NCBI GenBank assembly: GCA_964504305.1
Contig: CAZDEB010000010.1
Span: 1-64,000 of the forward strand
Direction of reading: 5' to 3'
DNA: 64,000 bases
Origin: UBA11606 sp964504305
GTDB taxonomy: Bacteria > Actinomycetota > Acidimicrobiia > Acidimicrobiales > Aldehydirespiratoraceae
Under the pieces are notes generated by a model that did not search any database, was not told the origin of the DNA, and was given only the letters and a program-made list of their open reading frames with translations. Below are positions 51,651 to 60,953 of this stretch, in pieces. Every line of letters starts with the position of its first letter. Position 1 is the stretch's first letter. The position numbers and the translations under genes were made by a program.

Positions 51651-53303
51651 GTGACAAGTCGAACCGGTGGACAAATAGTTGTCGATGCTTTGCTGGCTCA
51701 TGGGGTCAATACGGCGTTCGGCGTGCCGGGCGAAAGCTACCTGGCAGTCCTTGATGCACTGCACGACACCAACATCGATTATGTGATCTGTCGCCAAGAA
51801 GGCGGCGCGGCGTACATGGCCGAAGCATGGGGCAAGCTCACCGGCGCGCCAGGTATCTGCATGGTCACCCGCGGTCCCGGCGCAACCAACGCGTCGGTTG
51901 GCGTGCATAGCGCGACCCAAGGTTCCACGCCGATGATCGTGTTGGTCGGCCAGGTCGCAACCCACGAACGGGGGCGAGAAGCCTTCCAGGAGATCGACTA
52001 TCGCCGTTTCTACGGCCCGATCTGCAAGTGGGCGACCGAGGTCGAGTCGGTCGACGAGTTGGCCGAAACGATACGGCTCGCGTTCAAGATTGCCAGCGCC
52101 GGCCGGCCCGGACCGGTTGTAGTGGCGCTGCCCGAAGACGTACTGAGCGCAACCAGCACCGACACCGACGTTTCGCCTTACGCCCCCCAACCCAGCTCTC
52201 CAACCGACGCCGAACTCGATGCGATCGTCGCCGAACTGGCAACCGCCGAGCGACCGCTACTGATCGTGGGCGGCGGCCGCTGGACCGAACAAGCCCGACT
52301 CGATCTCGCGGCGTGGGCCGAGTCCAACGCGCTGCCCGTGGTTGCGGCGTTTCGGTTCCACGACCTGATCGACAACACCAGCGACATCTACGTCGGCGAG
52401 GCCGGCGTCGCCATGCCACCCGCGGTGCAAGAAACAGTCCGCAACGCCGATGTGATCTTTGGCCTGGGCATCCGATTCGGCGAGATGACCACCGCGGCGT
52501 GGACCCTCCTCGATCCACCGAACCCAAAGCAACGCATCATTCATGTGCACCCCGAACGCACCCAACTAGGACGCATTTACACCCCTACGCTCGGAGTGCT
52601 TGGCGACCCAAGCGCCACCGTCGCCGCTCTACGCGAGCGTCAGGTTCCAAACCCGGAGAACCGTTCCGAGTGGCTGCGAGCTCGGCGAGAAGAGTTCGTC
52701 GACAGCACCGTGTGTCCCGCGCAACCGGGTTCGCTCGACATGGGCGAGATTATGGCGTGGCTGCAATCTCATCTGCCCGACGATGTAATCATCACCAACG
52801 GGGCCGGCAACTTCACGGTGTGGCCAAACAAGTTCTTCCGCTACGGCCCAGACGCCCGACTGCTCGCCCCACAAAACGGGTCGATGGGCTACGGCTTGCC
52901 GGCGGCGATAGCGGCCAAGGTCGCCCACCCCGACCGCACGGTGGTGTGCTTCGCGGGTGACGGCGATTTCCAAATGAACATGCAAGAACTCGGTACCGCC
53001 CGCCAAGCCGGTCGGTCTCCCATCGTGCTGGTGTTGGACAACGCGATGTACGGCACCATCCGCATGCACCAAGAACGCCACTATCCCGCACGCGTTTCGG
53101 GCACCGCCATCGTCAACCCCGATTTTGTGGCCATCGCTCAGGCCTACGGCATGCACGCCGAACGAGTCGAACACACCAATGAGTTTGCGTCGGCGTTTGA
53201 ACGGGCCGAAACATCGAGCAGCGGTGCGCTACTTCACCTTGTGATTTCGAACGAAATGCTCACACCACAGCTATCGATCAGCCAGGCCCGAAACCAGAGC
53301 TAG
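51651..53303 (+). CDS. Thiamine-diphosphate-binding enzyme, acetolactate synthase-like
   Basis: 550 aa from GTG 51651; the open frame upstream runs inside the SDR gene. Three-domain ThDP fold: PYR domain with catalytic Glu in CRQEGGAAYMAEAWG, central FAD/nucleotide domain, PP domain with GDGDFQMNMQELGTARQ...LDN, the ThDP/Mg2+ motif. No regulatory small subunit (ilvN) is adjacent, so it is more likely a catabolic decarboxylase or carboligase than true acetolactate synthase. Co-directional with the SDR, suggesting the two act on one substrate. Confidence 0.88.
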   Translation: MTSRTGGQIVVDALLAHGVNTAFGVPGESYLAVLDALHDTNIDYVICRQEGGAAYMAEAWGKLTGAPGICMVTRGPGATNASVGVHSATQGSTPMIVLVGQVATHERGREAFQEIDYRRFYGPICKWATEVESVDELAETIRLAFKIASAGRPGPVVVALPEDVLSATSTDTDVSPYAPQPSSPTDAELDAIVAELATAERPLLIVGGGRWTEQARLDLAAWAESNALPVVAAFRFHDLIDNTSDIYVGEAGVAMPPAVQETVRNADVIFGLGIRFGEMTTAAWTLLDPPNPKQRIIHVHPERTQLGRIYTPTLGVLGDPSATVAALRERQVPNPENRSEWLRARREEFVDSTVCPAQPGSLDMGEIMAWLQSHLPDDVIITNGAGNFTVWPNKFFRYGPDARLLAPQNGSMGYGLPAAIAAKVAHPDRTVVCFAGDGDFQMNMQELGTARQAGRSPIVLVLDNAMYGTIRMHQERHYPARVSGTAIVNPDFVAIAQAYGMHAERVEHTNEFASAFERAETSSSGALLHLVISNEMLTPQLSISQARNQS

Positions 53304-54040
53304 GCCTCGCCGAGATAGCTGGCCCGAAGTTCGGGGTTGGCCATCAACGCGTCGGCGGTGTCGTCGAGCACCACCCGGCCAGTTTGCAAAACCCATCCGC
53401 GGTCGGCGATGGACAACGCCATGTTGGCGTTTTGTTCCACCATGAATATGGCTACGCCTTCGGCGTGGATCTGCTGGATCAACTCGAAGTTGGTCTGCAC
53501 CAACGCGGGGGCGAGGCCCATCGACGGTTCGTCCATCAACAACACGCGAGGTTTGGCCATGAGTGCCCGACCCATCGCGACCATCTGCTGCTCGCCGCCC
53601 GACAGCGTCCCGGCCTTTTGCGAGAGGCGCTCCTTGACCCGCGGAAACATGTCGTAGATCCGTTCGAGATCGCTGGCGATGCCGTCACGGTCGTTGCGTA
53701 GATAGGCGCCAAGCTCGAGGTTCTCTTTAACGGACAAACGTTTGAACAAGCGGCGGTTCTCGGGAACCATCGTTACGCCGCGTTCGACCCGGTACGAGGT
53801 GGGCTGATGGTTGACGACCTCGCCATCGAGCACGACGTCACCGGTGGTTGGCGTGACCATTCCAAGCAGTGTTTTGAGCGTTGTGGACTTGCCCGACGCG
53901 TTGCCGCCGAGAAGGCACACCAACTCGCCGGGGTAAATGGCCAGATCGACGTCCTTGAGGATGTGGACCGCGCCGTAATGGGTGTTGATTCCCCGGAACT
54001 CGAGGAGTGGCTGGTCGCCGTTTACGTTGAGGTTGCTCAT
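53300..54040 (-). CDS. livF: Branched-chain amino-acid (LIV-type) ABC transporter ATP-binding protein LivF
   Basis: 246 aa. Walker A GGNASGKST, signature LSGGEQQMVAMGRAL, Walker B VLLMDEPSMGLAP and the RLFKRLSVKENLELGAY segment are characteristic of LivF. It is the last gene of the livK-H-M-G-F set and overlaps the livG stop by ATGA. The Asn-Ala replacing Gly-Ser in the P-loop is normal for LivF proteins. It converges on the ThDP-enzyme gene with a 4-nt overlap. Confidence 0.92.
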   Translation of the reverse strand: MSNLNVNGDQPLLEFRGINTHYGAVHILKDVDLAIYPGELVCLLGGNASGKSTTLKTLLGMVTPTTGDVVLDGEVVNHQPTSYRVERGVTMVPENRRLFKRLSVKENLELGAYLRNDRDGIASDLERIYDMFPRVKERLSQKAGTLSGGEQQMVAMGRALMAKPRVLLMDEPSMGLAPALVQTNFELIQQIHAEGVAIFMVEQNANMALSIADRGWVLQTGRVVLDDTADALMANPELRASYLGEA

Positions 54041-54828
54041 GCTTTTTCCTCCGCAGGACGGCCCAGATAGGCCTCGATCACGTGTGGGTCGGTCGAGACA
54101 TCCTCGTAAGAGCCCTGAGCGATTGTCTCGCCGTGGTCGAGAACCACCACACGATCCGAGACGTCACGCACAACGCCCATATCGTGCTCGATCATCACAA
54201 TCGTGAAGCCCCACTCGCTGCGCAAGCGGCCAATGAGTCCGGTTAGCTCCTCGGACTCCTTGGGGTTCATGCCGGCCACGGGCTCGTCGAGCAGGATCAA
54301 CCGAGGCTTGGTGGCCATCGCACGAGCAATCTCGAGTCGACGCCGGTTGGCGTAGGAGAGCACCGACGCTGGTTGATCAAGTCGGTACCCAACCAGTCGG
54401 CTGCCGAAGAAGCTCAACACGTGCTCGCCGTGTTCGCGGATCGCCTTCTCTTCTTCTCGGAACGCGTGGGTCTGGAAGAGTGCGCCCCAAGCCCCCTGCT
54501 TGGTGCGGCAGTGTTGGGCCACCATTACATTTTCGAGAATTGTCATGTTGGCAAACAACCGCACATTCTGGAAGGTGCGGGCAATTCCTCGGGCTGTGAC
54601 CTGGTTGGGGTCGAGCCCAATCAGCGACTCGCCCTCGAAGTCGATGCCGCCTGCGGTAGGCGTGACCATTCCGGAAATCATGTTGAAGAACGTGGTCTTG
54701 CCGGCGCCGTTTGGCCCGATAACCGACACGATTTCGCCTTCGTCGACGTGAAAGTTCAGATCACGAAGGGCGTGCAAGCCACCAAAGGTGACACTGAGGT
54801 TGTCGATGGTGAGTAGCCGTTCGCTCAT
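54037..54828 (-). CDS. livG: Branched-chain amino-acid (LIV-type) ABC transporter ATP-binding protein LivG
   Basis: 263 aa from ATG 54828, overlapping the livM stop (ATGA); the frame extends upstream only inside livM. Walker A GPNGAGKTT, ISGMVTPTAG, RTFQNVRLFANMTILENVMVAQH, signature LSYANRRRLEIARAMA and Walker B LILLDEPVAGMNP are typical of LivG. It forms the heterodimeric ATPase with LivF. Confidence 0.93.
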   Translation of the reverse strand: MSERLLTIDNLSVTFGGLHALRDLNFHVDEGEIVSVIGPNGAGKTTFFNMISGMVTPTAGGIDFEGESLIGLDPNQVTARGIARTFQNVRLFANMTILENVMVAQHCRTKQGAWGALFQTHAFREEEKAIREHGEHVLSFFGSRLVGYRLDQPASVLSYANRRRLEIARAMATKPRLILLDEPVAGMNPKESEELTGLIGRLRSEWGFTIVMIEHDMGVVRDVSDRVVVLDHGETIAQGSYEDVSTDPHVIEAYLGRPAEEKA

Positions 54829-56669
54829 GTCGGGGCCACCTCTCCCCCGCCACCGGCGGAGTCTTCGGCGTCGTCGACGTGACCTTTGAGCCACGCATCT
54901 TGCAGGAACTCTTCTTGGTGCAACTCACGAGAACGTCGCACGTTGGGGACCAAGCCTTCGGGTCGCTTGAGCATCATCCAGATGAGCAAAGCGCCGTACA
55001 CCAACAACTTGTAGTCCGAGAACTCTTGGAGCAAACCGGGCTGCTTTGGGCCACCGAGCACACCGATGAGCACAACCGCACCCACGATAACGCCGACGAT
55101 GTTGCCCATGCCGCCAACAATCACCACGACCAAGATGACGATCGAGACCAAGATGATGAAGCTGGTTGGGAAGACCGAACCGACTTTGGCGGCAAAGATC
55201 GCACCCGAGAACGAGGCCAGAATGGCACCGACCACGAACGCCATCAGCTTGACGTTTACCGTATTGATCCCCATGGCCTCAGCCACGGATTCGTCCTCGC
55301 GTATGGCCATCCATGCTCGGCCGAGTCGAGAATTCTCCAGTCGCCAAGATATGTAGATTGCCACTAGGCAAAAGACGAGCACCAGATAGAACACCGCTCG
55401 GGGATCGGTGCCTCGCACGTTGGCCAAACCAAAGATCTGAACACCGGGCACGTTGGTAATGCCTTGTGCTCCACCGGTGTACCCGCTCAGCCAATCCGAC
55501 AGGAATAGCAGCCGGATGATCTCGCCAAACCCCAGAGTTACGATGGCAAGGTAGTCGCCTCGCATCCGGATCACCGGAGCGCCGATGAACAACCCGGTGA
55601 GGGCGGCGAGCGGCACAACGATCATCACCGCGATCAGCCACCAAGTTTGTGGTAGCCATTCGGGCCACGAGTCGCCTCGGTTGGGCGAGGTAAGAATAGC
55701 GGTGGTGTACCCGCCCACCGCGAAGAACGCTACGTAGCCAAGGTCGAGAATGCCCGCCAGCCCGACCACGATGTTGAGGCCGAGAGCCAACAGCACAAAC
55801 AGTCCGACATTGGCGAGTAGCTCGTTGGTGATCTTGCCGAGCACCAACGGCAATAACACGAGGAGGAGTCCCGCCGCGGAGATCACAACCCGGTTGGCGC
55901 GGACCCGTTCGGGGCCTTCGAGAGCATCGAACGACGCCTTGAATTCTTTGGCCTTCGTTCTGCCGAACATGGCATAGCCACCAGCCAGTAGCGCCACGAC
56001 GACGGCACCGGTTTGGCTGAGCCCACCTCGCTTGAAGAAGATGATGTCGGTGAACCACTCGAGAAAAAGTTCCTCAGATATGTCGGTGAGCACCGTCTCG
56101 AGAATCGCCACCAAGACCACGGCGAGCACGACGGTGGAAACCACCCGGCGGGTTCGGTTGGTAATGACATGCATGGCGCCGCCGGCGCCACCGAGCCCGG
56201 CACCGATAACTATCCAAAGCGCCACACCGAGGCCAACACTTTGACCAAAGGTGAGCTGGTCGAGCAGCTGCGGACTCCAGTTGACGAGCGGATCACGAAG
56301 GTCGAAGTTGTCGATCAACACCGCCAACAACCCGATTCCGGCGCCGCCGATCGCGCCGACAACACCGCCGGCCACGATTTCGTGAGCCCCCTTGCGGTGG
56401 GCGGTCATGCCTTCGAGCACCACCTCTCGGCTAACCGAGTACGCCACCAGAACTGGCAGCCAAAGCAGCGACAGGTAGCCCATGCTCAACAAAGGCTCGA
56501 TGATCTTGCGGACATCTAGCGAGACCGGCATATTGCTCAACGAAATGAAAATTTGAGCCACGGCAAGAACCAGGCCGATGCTGACCAGGCGTCTCCAATC
56601 CTGGTCGAACGCGGGGCGAGCCTCGCCCAAGTCGGGTGTGGTTGCGGTGGCAGGGTTGTTGTCGCTCAT
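54825..56669 (-). CDS. livM: Branched-chain amino-acid (LIV-type) ABC transporter permease LivM with long N-terminal extension
   Basis: 614 aa. The conserved LivM permease core begins near residue 281 (LLANVGLFVLLALGLNIVVGLAGILDLGYVAFFAVGGY) and contains the GAPVIRMRGDYLAIVTLGFGEI block; E. coli LivM is about 425 aa. The added N-terminal part holds several membrane helices (about 28-46, 60-80, 98-120, 145-170, 178-195, 218-235) separated by charged loops. The extension seems part of the protein since it is fused in one ORF with consistent codon use. Overlaps livH and livG by ATGA. Confidence 0.9.
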   Translation of the reverse strand: MSDNNPATATTPDLGEARPAFDQDWRRLVSIGLVLAVAQIFISLSNMPVSLDVRKIIEPLLSMGYLSLLWLPVLVAYSVSREVVLEGMTAHRKGAHEIVAGGVVGAIGGAGIGLLAVLIDNFDLRDPLVNWSPQLLDQLTFGQSVGLGVALWIVIGAGLGGAGGAMHVITNRTRRVVSTVVLAVVLVAILETVLTDISEELFLEWFTDIIFFKRGGLSQTGAVVVALLAGGYAMFGRTKAKEFKASFDALEGPERVRANRVVISAAGLLLVLLPLVLGKITNELLANVGLFVLLALGLNIVVGLAGILDLGYVAFFAVGGYTTAILTSPNRGDSWPEWLPQTWWLIAVMIVVPLAALTGLFIGAPVIRMRGDYLAIVTLGFGEIIRLLFLSDWLSGYTGGAQGITNVPGVQIFGLANVRGTDPRAVFYLVLVFCLVAIYISWRLENSRLGRAWMAIREDESVAEAMGINTVNVKLMAFVVGAILASFSGAIFAAKVGSVFPTSFIILVSIVILVVVIVGGMGNIVGVIVGAVVLIGVLGGPKQPGLLQEFSDYKLLVYGALLIWMMLKRPEGLVPNVRRSRELHQEEFLQDAWLKGHVDDAEDSAGGGGEVAPT

Positions 56670-57790
56670 GCTCGATCCTCCGACGACAGCCGTTCACCGA
56701 AGAGCCCGGTCGGTTTCACGAGAAGCACAAGGATCAGCATGGCAAAGGCCACCGCGTCGCGGAGCTGCGACACCCCGTCGACCCCGAGCGGCTCGAGAAT
56801 CACCAGCGGAGCTACCGCTTCGGCACTTCCGAGAGTGAGTCCTCCAGCCATGGCCCCACCCAGGTTGCCGATGCCGCCAACCACCGCGGCGCTGAAGGCC
56901 TTGATACCGGGGAGGAAACCAGTGGTGTGAATGACCGAGCGGAACATCACTCCCCACAAGATTCCGGCAACGCCGGCCATGGCGCCACCTACCGCAAAGG
57001 TGGTGACGATGGTGCGGTTGACGTTGATGCCCATGAGAGAAGCAATCTCTTTGTCTTCGGCAACGGCTCGCATGGCCTTGCCGGTTTTGGTCCGTTCGAC
57101 GAGGTACCACAGCGCGGCCATGGAGACCGCGGCGACCACGACCACCAGAAGCCGAGTCCGCTGGATATCGAGGAACCAGATGGACTGGGTTTCGGTCCAC
57201 CAGTCGGGCAGATCGGGATAAGACTTGGCGCCGGGGCCGAGGAGCACAACTGACACGTTTTGGATAAAGAACGAAACACCGATCGAGGTAATCAATGGGA
57301 TAAGGCGAGGGGCACCTCGAAGCGGCCGATAAGCGACGCGTTCCATGACCACCGCAGTGAGGGTTGATACAAGAATCGCCAGCACAACAATGAACAACAA
57401 CGACAGGATGAAGTTGTTCTCCCATGCTCCGGAGTCGAACAACTTGTTGGCGGTGATCATCCCGGTCATGGCCCCAACCATGAATACTTCGCCGTGGGCG
57501 AAGTTGATAAAACCGAGCACGCCATAAACCATCGAATAGCCCAGGGCGATGAGTCCGTACATCGAACCTTGCGATAGCCCTGCTATGACCAGGCCCTCGA
57601 ATTGGTCGGCCGTGAGACCGGTGGCGTCTGGGTTCAAGGCCTGAGCCAGCGGATTGTTGGTATCGATCTCTTGCCATATGAAGGCAAAGAGCCCAAAGGC
57701 GATGACCGAGAACATCCCCCATCTCATGAACATCAGGAACCAGTCGACACCAGTTCGCGGCGCCGTCTTGGATCTCATAGCTGTAGTCAA
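56666..57790 (-). CDS. livH: Branched-chain amino-acid (LIV-type) ABC transporter permease LivH
   Basis: 374 aa. TTG start at 57790 is placed at normal distance from GGGGGAA; an ATG 12 nt further in is possible. LivH hallmarks: GLSQGSMYGLIALGYSMVYGVLGFINFAHGEVFMVGA and the EAA-like loop AMRAVAEDKEIASLMGINVNRTI. About eight membrane helices. Two hairpins separate it from livK, which would lower its expression relative to the binding protein. Confidence 0.92.
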   Translation of the reverse strand: MTTAMRSKTAPRTGVDWFLMFMRWGMFSVIAFGLFAFIWQEIDTNNPLAQALNPDATGLTADQFEGLVIAGLSQGSMYGLIALGYSMVYGVLGFINFAHGEVFMVGAMTGMITANKLFDSGAWENNFILSLLFIVVLAILVSTLTAVVMERVAYRPLRGAPRLIPLITSIGVSFFIQNVSVVLLGPGAKSYPDLPDWWTETQSIWFLDIQRTRLLVVVVAAVSMAALWYLVERTKTGKAMRAVAEDKEIASLMGINVNRTIVTTFAVGGAMAGVAGILWGVMFRSVIHTTGFLPGIKAFSAAVVGGIGNLGGAMAGGLTLGSAEAVAPLVILEPLGVDGVSQLRDAVAFAMLILVLLVKPTGLFGERLSSEDRA

Positions 57791-57833
57791 GTTTCCCCCT
57801 CAAACAAACTTGGACGCCGCACCCTAACGCGAA

Positions 57834-57868
57834 CGGCCCTCGCTCTCCACTACGGGGAACGAGGGCCG
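57834..57868 (-). terminator. Hairpin between livK and livH
   Basis: Perfect 9-bp stem CGGCCCTCG/CGAGGGCCG with a 17-nt loop, downstream of the livK stop on the minus strand. No T-run follows. It could be a partial terminator or an mRNA-stabilising structure that keeps livK mRNA in excess over the rest of the operon. Confidence 0.5.
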
Positions 57869-57879
57869 CTCAACATTGT

Positions 57880-57897
57880 CGGTATCGCGAGATACCG
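57880..57897 (-). other. Second hairpin after livK
   Basis: Perfect 7-bp stem CGGTATC/GATACCG with a 4-nt loop, 17 nt beyond the livK stop on the minus strand. Together with the larger hairpin further downstream it likely protects or attenuates the livK transcript. Confidence 0.45.
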
Positions 57898-57914
57898 AAG
57901 TGTTCAGTTATTGC

Positions 57915-59183
57915 TTACGGGGCGTATTCGAACACCACGTTGGCCTTGGAGGCCTCGATGTCACCGGAGTCGGTGTGTTTGATAACGGTGATCTTCTGCG
58001 AACCACAGTCGCCGAACTCGTCACAGTTGATGGTGCCGATAACACCGCTGTAACCGCGGATCGCGGTGAGGTAAGTGCGAACTGCAGCCTTGTCGATTAC
58101 CAACTGACCAGCGTCGTTGACGGTGGCCGAGTTGTTGATCGCGTCGAGCAGCATGGCCGTGGCGTCGTAGCTGTGACCCCAGAACGGAGCCGACGGCGCC
58201 TCGCCGTAGGCCTCGTTGTAGGCGGCCAACACTTCGTCAGCCGACTTGGCCGTCGACTGGTTGGTGTTGGTGCCAAAGCGGGTGTCGGGACCCGAGAAGT
58301 ACATGCCTTCGGACTGGGTCAGCTCCAAGAAACCATCAACCAACAAGCCGTCAGCGGCCAGCAGCTGGGTGTCTTCGAGACCGGCGACGCCGTGAGCCTG
58401 ATCAGCAACGAAGTCGCCGGCCGGCTGGAAGATCGGGAAGAACAGGGCCTCGGGAGTGCCAGCGGCGATCTCGGTGAGGACCGGAACCATGTCGGTGTCT
58501 TCCTTGTTCACACCAGTAAAGCCGGTGATCGTGCCACCCTCGGCCTCAAACGCGTCGGCGAAGGCCTGAGCGAGACCCTGGGTGTAGGGGTCGCCGTCGT
58601 GGATCGCAGCAGCGGTCGAAAGACCGAGATCGTTTTTCACGAACTTGGCCATGGCCGCGCCCTGGTACAAGTCGTTGTGAGCGGTGCGGTAGTAGCCCGG
58701 GTTGTAGTTGTCGCCGGCATGACCCTGAAGGTCGGAGGTGAGTGCCGGTGAGGTGTTCGAACCCGAGATCATGACGATGCCGGCTTCGGCGATCAGCGGA
58801 GCAGCCGCGGTGGCCGCACCAGAACACGAGGTACCGATAACGCCAACAATCTGCTCGTCGGCAACGATGGTCTGAGCCGCAGCCTGACCACCATCAGCGG
58901 AGCAAAGGTCGTCGAGGCCAACACCGCTGGTGACTTCGAAGCCTTGGATGTCGCCGTAATCGGCAACGGCGGCTTCGACACCACGCTGGTTGGGGATGCC
59001 CAGGAATGCGACATCGCCGGTAATGGCGTTGAGCGAACGGATCTGAACCTGTTCGCCTTCATCGACGACGATGAAATCTGCATCTGTAGTTGCCGATACT
59101 GCATCGTCACCACAGGCCGCGGCCATGAGTGAGAACGAGAGCAGGGTGGCAATCAGAAGCGTTAGCTTGCGTGAAAGCTTCAT
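57915..59183 (-). CDS. livK: Branched-chain amino-acid (LIV-type) ABC transporter substrate-binding lipoprotein LivK
   Basis: 422 aa from ATG 59183, with a strong ribosome site (GGAGGGG) 8-9 nt upstream. Lipobox LMAAAC, then a periplasmic-binding type I domain (Peripla_BP_6): VIGTSCSGAATAAAPLIAEAGIVMISGSNTSPAL and YNPGYYRTAHNDLYQGAAMAKF. Cysteines near the C terminus (INCDEFGDCG) may form a disulfide. Ligand is a hydrophobic or related amino acid; since the cluster next door processes hydroxyproline-like compounds, such a ligand is possible but unproved. Confidence 0.93.
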   Translation of the reverse strand: MKLSRKLTLLIATLLSFSLMAAACGDDAVSATTDADFIVVDEGEQVQIRSLNAITGDVAFLGIPNQRGVEAAVADYGDIQGFEVTSGVGLDDLCSADGGQAAAQTIVADEQIVGVIGTSCSGAATAAAPLIAEAGIVMISGSNTSPALTSDLQGHAGDNYNPGYYRTAHNDLYQGAAMAKFVKNDLGLSTAAAIHDGDPYTQGLAQAFADAFEAEGGTITGFTGVNKEDTDMVPVLTEIAAGTPEALFFPIFQPAGDFVADQAHGVAGLEDTQLLAADGLLVDGFLELTQSEGMYFSGPDTRFGTNTNQSTAKSADEVLAAYNEAYGEAPSAPFWGHSYDATAMLLDAINNSATVNDAGQLVIDKAAVRTYLTAIRGYSGVIGTINCDEFGDCGSQKITVIKHTDSGDIEASKANVVFEYAP

Positions 59184-59251
59184 TTGTGAAATCCCCTCCA
59201 AAACTGGGATAAGTCGCGGTCGACTACGACACCGCGGGGCCGTGGCCAAAC

Positions 59252-59257
59252 ACTATA
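59252..59257 (-). promoter_or_regulatory. Candidate -10 element of livK (TATAGT)
   Basis: TATAGT on the minus strand lies about 70 nt upstream of livK in the gap after hemQ. A clear -35 at 16-18 nt was not found. A separate promoter for the liv operon is expected since the binding protein is usually strongly expressed. Confidence 0.3.
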
Positions 59258-59291
59258 GAGCGCCTGCCAGCCAAGAGCACGAGAAAGCCGG

Positions 59292-59969
59292 CTAGGCCGT
59301 TCGACCTACGATTTCTGCGACCGGTCCGCACATGCCGGTGTAGAACGCCCCGAAGTCTGCGTACAACGCCGACGCGGTGTCGTAACGCATCGTGTAGACG
59401 GTGTCTTTGAGGTCGTCGACTCGAACGCCGAACAAGGTGACCCCCCATTCCCAGTCGTCCAGCCCGGCTGACGCAGTGATCAGCTGCACTATCCGGCCGG
59501 CGAATTTGCGACCGGACGTGCCGTGTTCGTACATCAACTCTTTGCGCTTGTCGAAGTCGAGGCGATACCAGTTATTTTCGGCGTCGCGGCGTTTGGTCAT
59601 TGGGTAGAAACACCATGCCGACTTTCCTTCCGGGGGCAACTCCGGGTAGAGCCGCATGTTTTTCATTTCTTCGGGCAGGCCTTGGGCGTACTCGGACAGT
59701 TCGGTGATCGACACGAAACTGTCGACCACCAACAATCCCGCGTTGGTGAGCGCGGTTTGCAGGTCTCTGATCTTCCAGGCGTCGGGGCACAGGACCATAA
59801 AGCACAGGTCGGCTTTGTGACCAAGAATCGCGACGCTCACAACCTGCACCTGTTGGGCCTGCACGGCTTCGACGGCGGCTATGACGGCGTCGTTGTCGGT
59901 GTCGGGGGTGCGAGCGCAAAAGAGGTGGACGACGGTGACGCCTTCAGATGTAGTAACCGGTTCAAGCAT
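59292..59969 (-). CDS. hemQ: Coproheme decarboxylase (HemQ), chlorite-dismutase family
   Basis: 225 aa. Converts coproheme to protoheme with peroxide, the last step of the Gram-positive heme route. Motifs: YPMTKRR (with the Tyr that forms the radical), NNWYRLDFDKRKELMYEHG with the proximal His in EHGTSGRKFAGR, and ITASAGLDDWEWGVTLFG. It is about 32 kb from hemE-hemY in this window. It lies upstream of livK on the same strand, separated by 108 nt. Confidence 0.93.
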   Translation of the reverse strand: MLEPVTTSEGVTVVHLFCARTPDTDNDAVIAAVEAVQAQQVQVVSVAILGHKADLCFMVLCPDAWKIRDLQTALTNAGLLVVDSFVSITELSEYAQGLPEEMKNMRLYPELPPEGKSAWCFYPMTKRRDAENNWYRLDFDKRKELMYEHGTSGRKFAGRIVQLITASAGLDDWEWGVTLFGVRVDDLKDTVYTMRYDTASALYADFGAFYTGMCGPVAEIVGRTA

Positions 59970-60014
59970 GGGTTGAGTCTAGGGATTCCGGGCCCGACCG
60001 CTAGCGTCGGGTCC

Positions 60015-60953
60015 ATGACTCGCAGCACCCATCAAGCAGTGGCCGATGTCCGCAACGAATCGGTCGAGATCTTTATCAACGGCGAGTTCTTTGCACGCGA
60101 CGAAGCAAAGGTGTCGGTGTTCGACAGCGGCTTTCTGGTGGGCGACGGGATCTGGGAGGGGGTTCGTCTTCACGATGGTGTCTTTGCTCATCTTGATCGC
60201 CATCTCGATCGGTTGTTTGCGGGCGCCGCGGCGATCGACCTCGATATCGGGCTCGACCGCACCGGTGTAGAGGCTGCCTTGCGGGCAACTGTCGATCACA
60301 ACGACATGGTCGACGACGTTCATGTTCGATTGATGATCACTCGCGGCGACAAGAAGACGCCTTCGCAGCATCCGTCGAACAACGTCGGCGGGCCCAACAT
60401 TGTGATCATCGCCGAGCACAAGGCCGCTGACCCCGAGGTTCGAGACCAGGGAATCTCTTTGTTCACTGCGACGGTGCGCCGCCCGCCGCCCGACACGCTC
60501 GATCAGAAGCTCAACTGCCATTCGAAGCTGCATGAGGTGATCGCCTTGATTCAGGCAACCAAAGCTGGGGCCGACGAGGCTTTGATGCTCGATCCGACGG
60601 GCGCGGTCGCCACGTGCAATGCGACCAACTTTTTCATTGTCAGCAAAGGCGAGTTGTTTACGTCGACCGGCCAGTACAACCTCAACGGCATCACGTCGGC
60701 TTTGGTTGTCGAGGTCGCTCGCGCTGCTGGCATGACGGTTCACGAGACGGCGTTCTCGTTGACCGATGTGTATGGCGCTGATGAGGCTTTTGTGACTGGC
60801 ACTTTTGGGGGCCTTACTCCGGTGCACACCATCGATGGACGCATGATCGGCGACGGCAAGCAGGGCGATCTGACCAAACAGCTGCGTGCCCTGTACGAGC
60901 AAGAGTTGGAGCGCGCATGCAGCAAGTCGACCCCAAACAACCCACCCCGCTAG
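60015..60953 (+). CDS. Class IV PLP-dependent aminotransferase (branched-chain/D-amino-acid type)
   Basis: 312 aa from ATG 60015. PLP Lys in LDQKLNCHSKLHEV, VFDSGFLVGDGIWEGVRLHDG near the N terminus, and phosphate-binding segments NATNFFIVSKGE and GITSALVVEVARAAGM and VTGTFGGLTPVHTIDGR at the C terminus. Could act on branched-chain, aromatic or D-amino acids; the specificity is not deducible. The last eight residues (STPNNPPR) and stop are encoded inside a 50-bp tandem repeat and appear acquired; without the repeat the frame would end ELERACSK, overlapping the next gene. Confidence 0.9.
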   Translation: MTRSTHQAVADVRNESVEIFINGEFFARDEAKVSVFDSGFLVGDGIWEGVRLHDGVFAHLDRHLDRLFAGAAAIDLDIGLDRTGVEAALRATVDHNDMVDDVHVRLMITRGDKKTPSQHPSNNVGGPNIVIIAEHKAADPEVRDQGISLFTATVRRPPPDTLDQKLNCHSKLHEVIALIQATKAGADEALMLDPTGAVATCNATNFFIVSKGELFTSTGQYNLNGITSALVVEVARAAGMTVHETAFSLTDVYGADEAFVTGTFGGLTPVHTIDGRMIGDGKQGDLTKQLRALYEQELERACSKSTPNNPPR

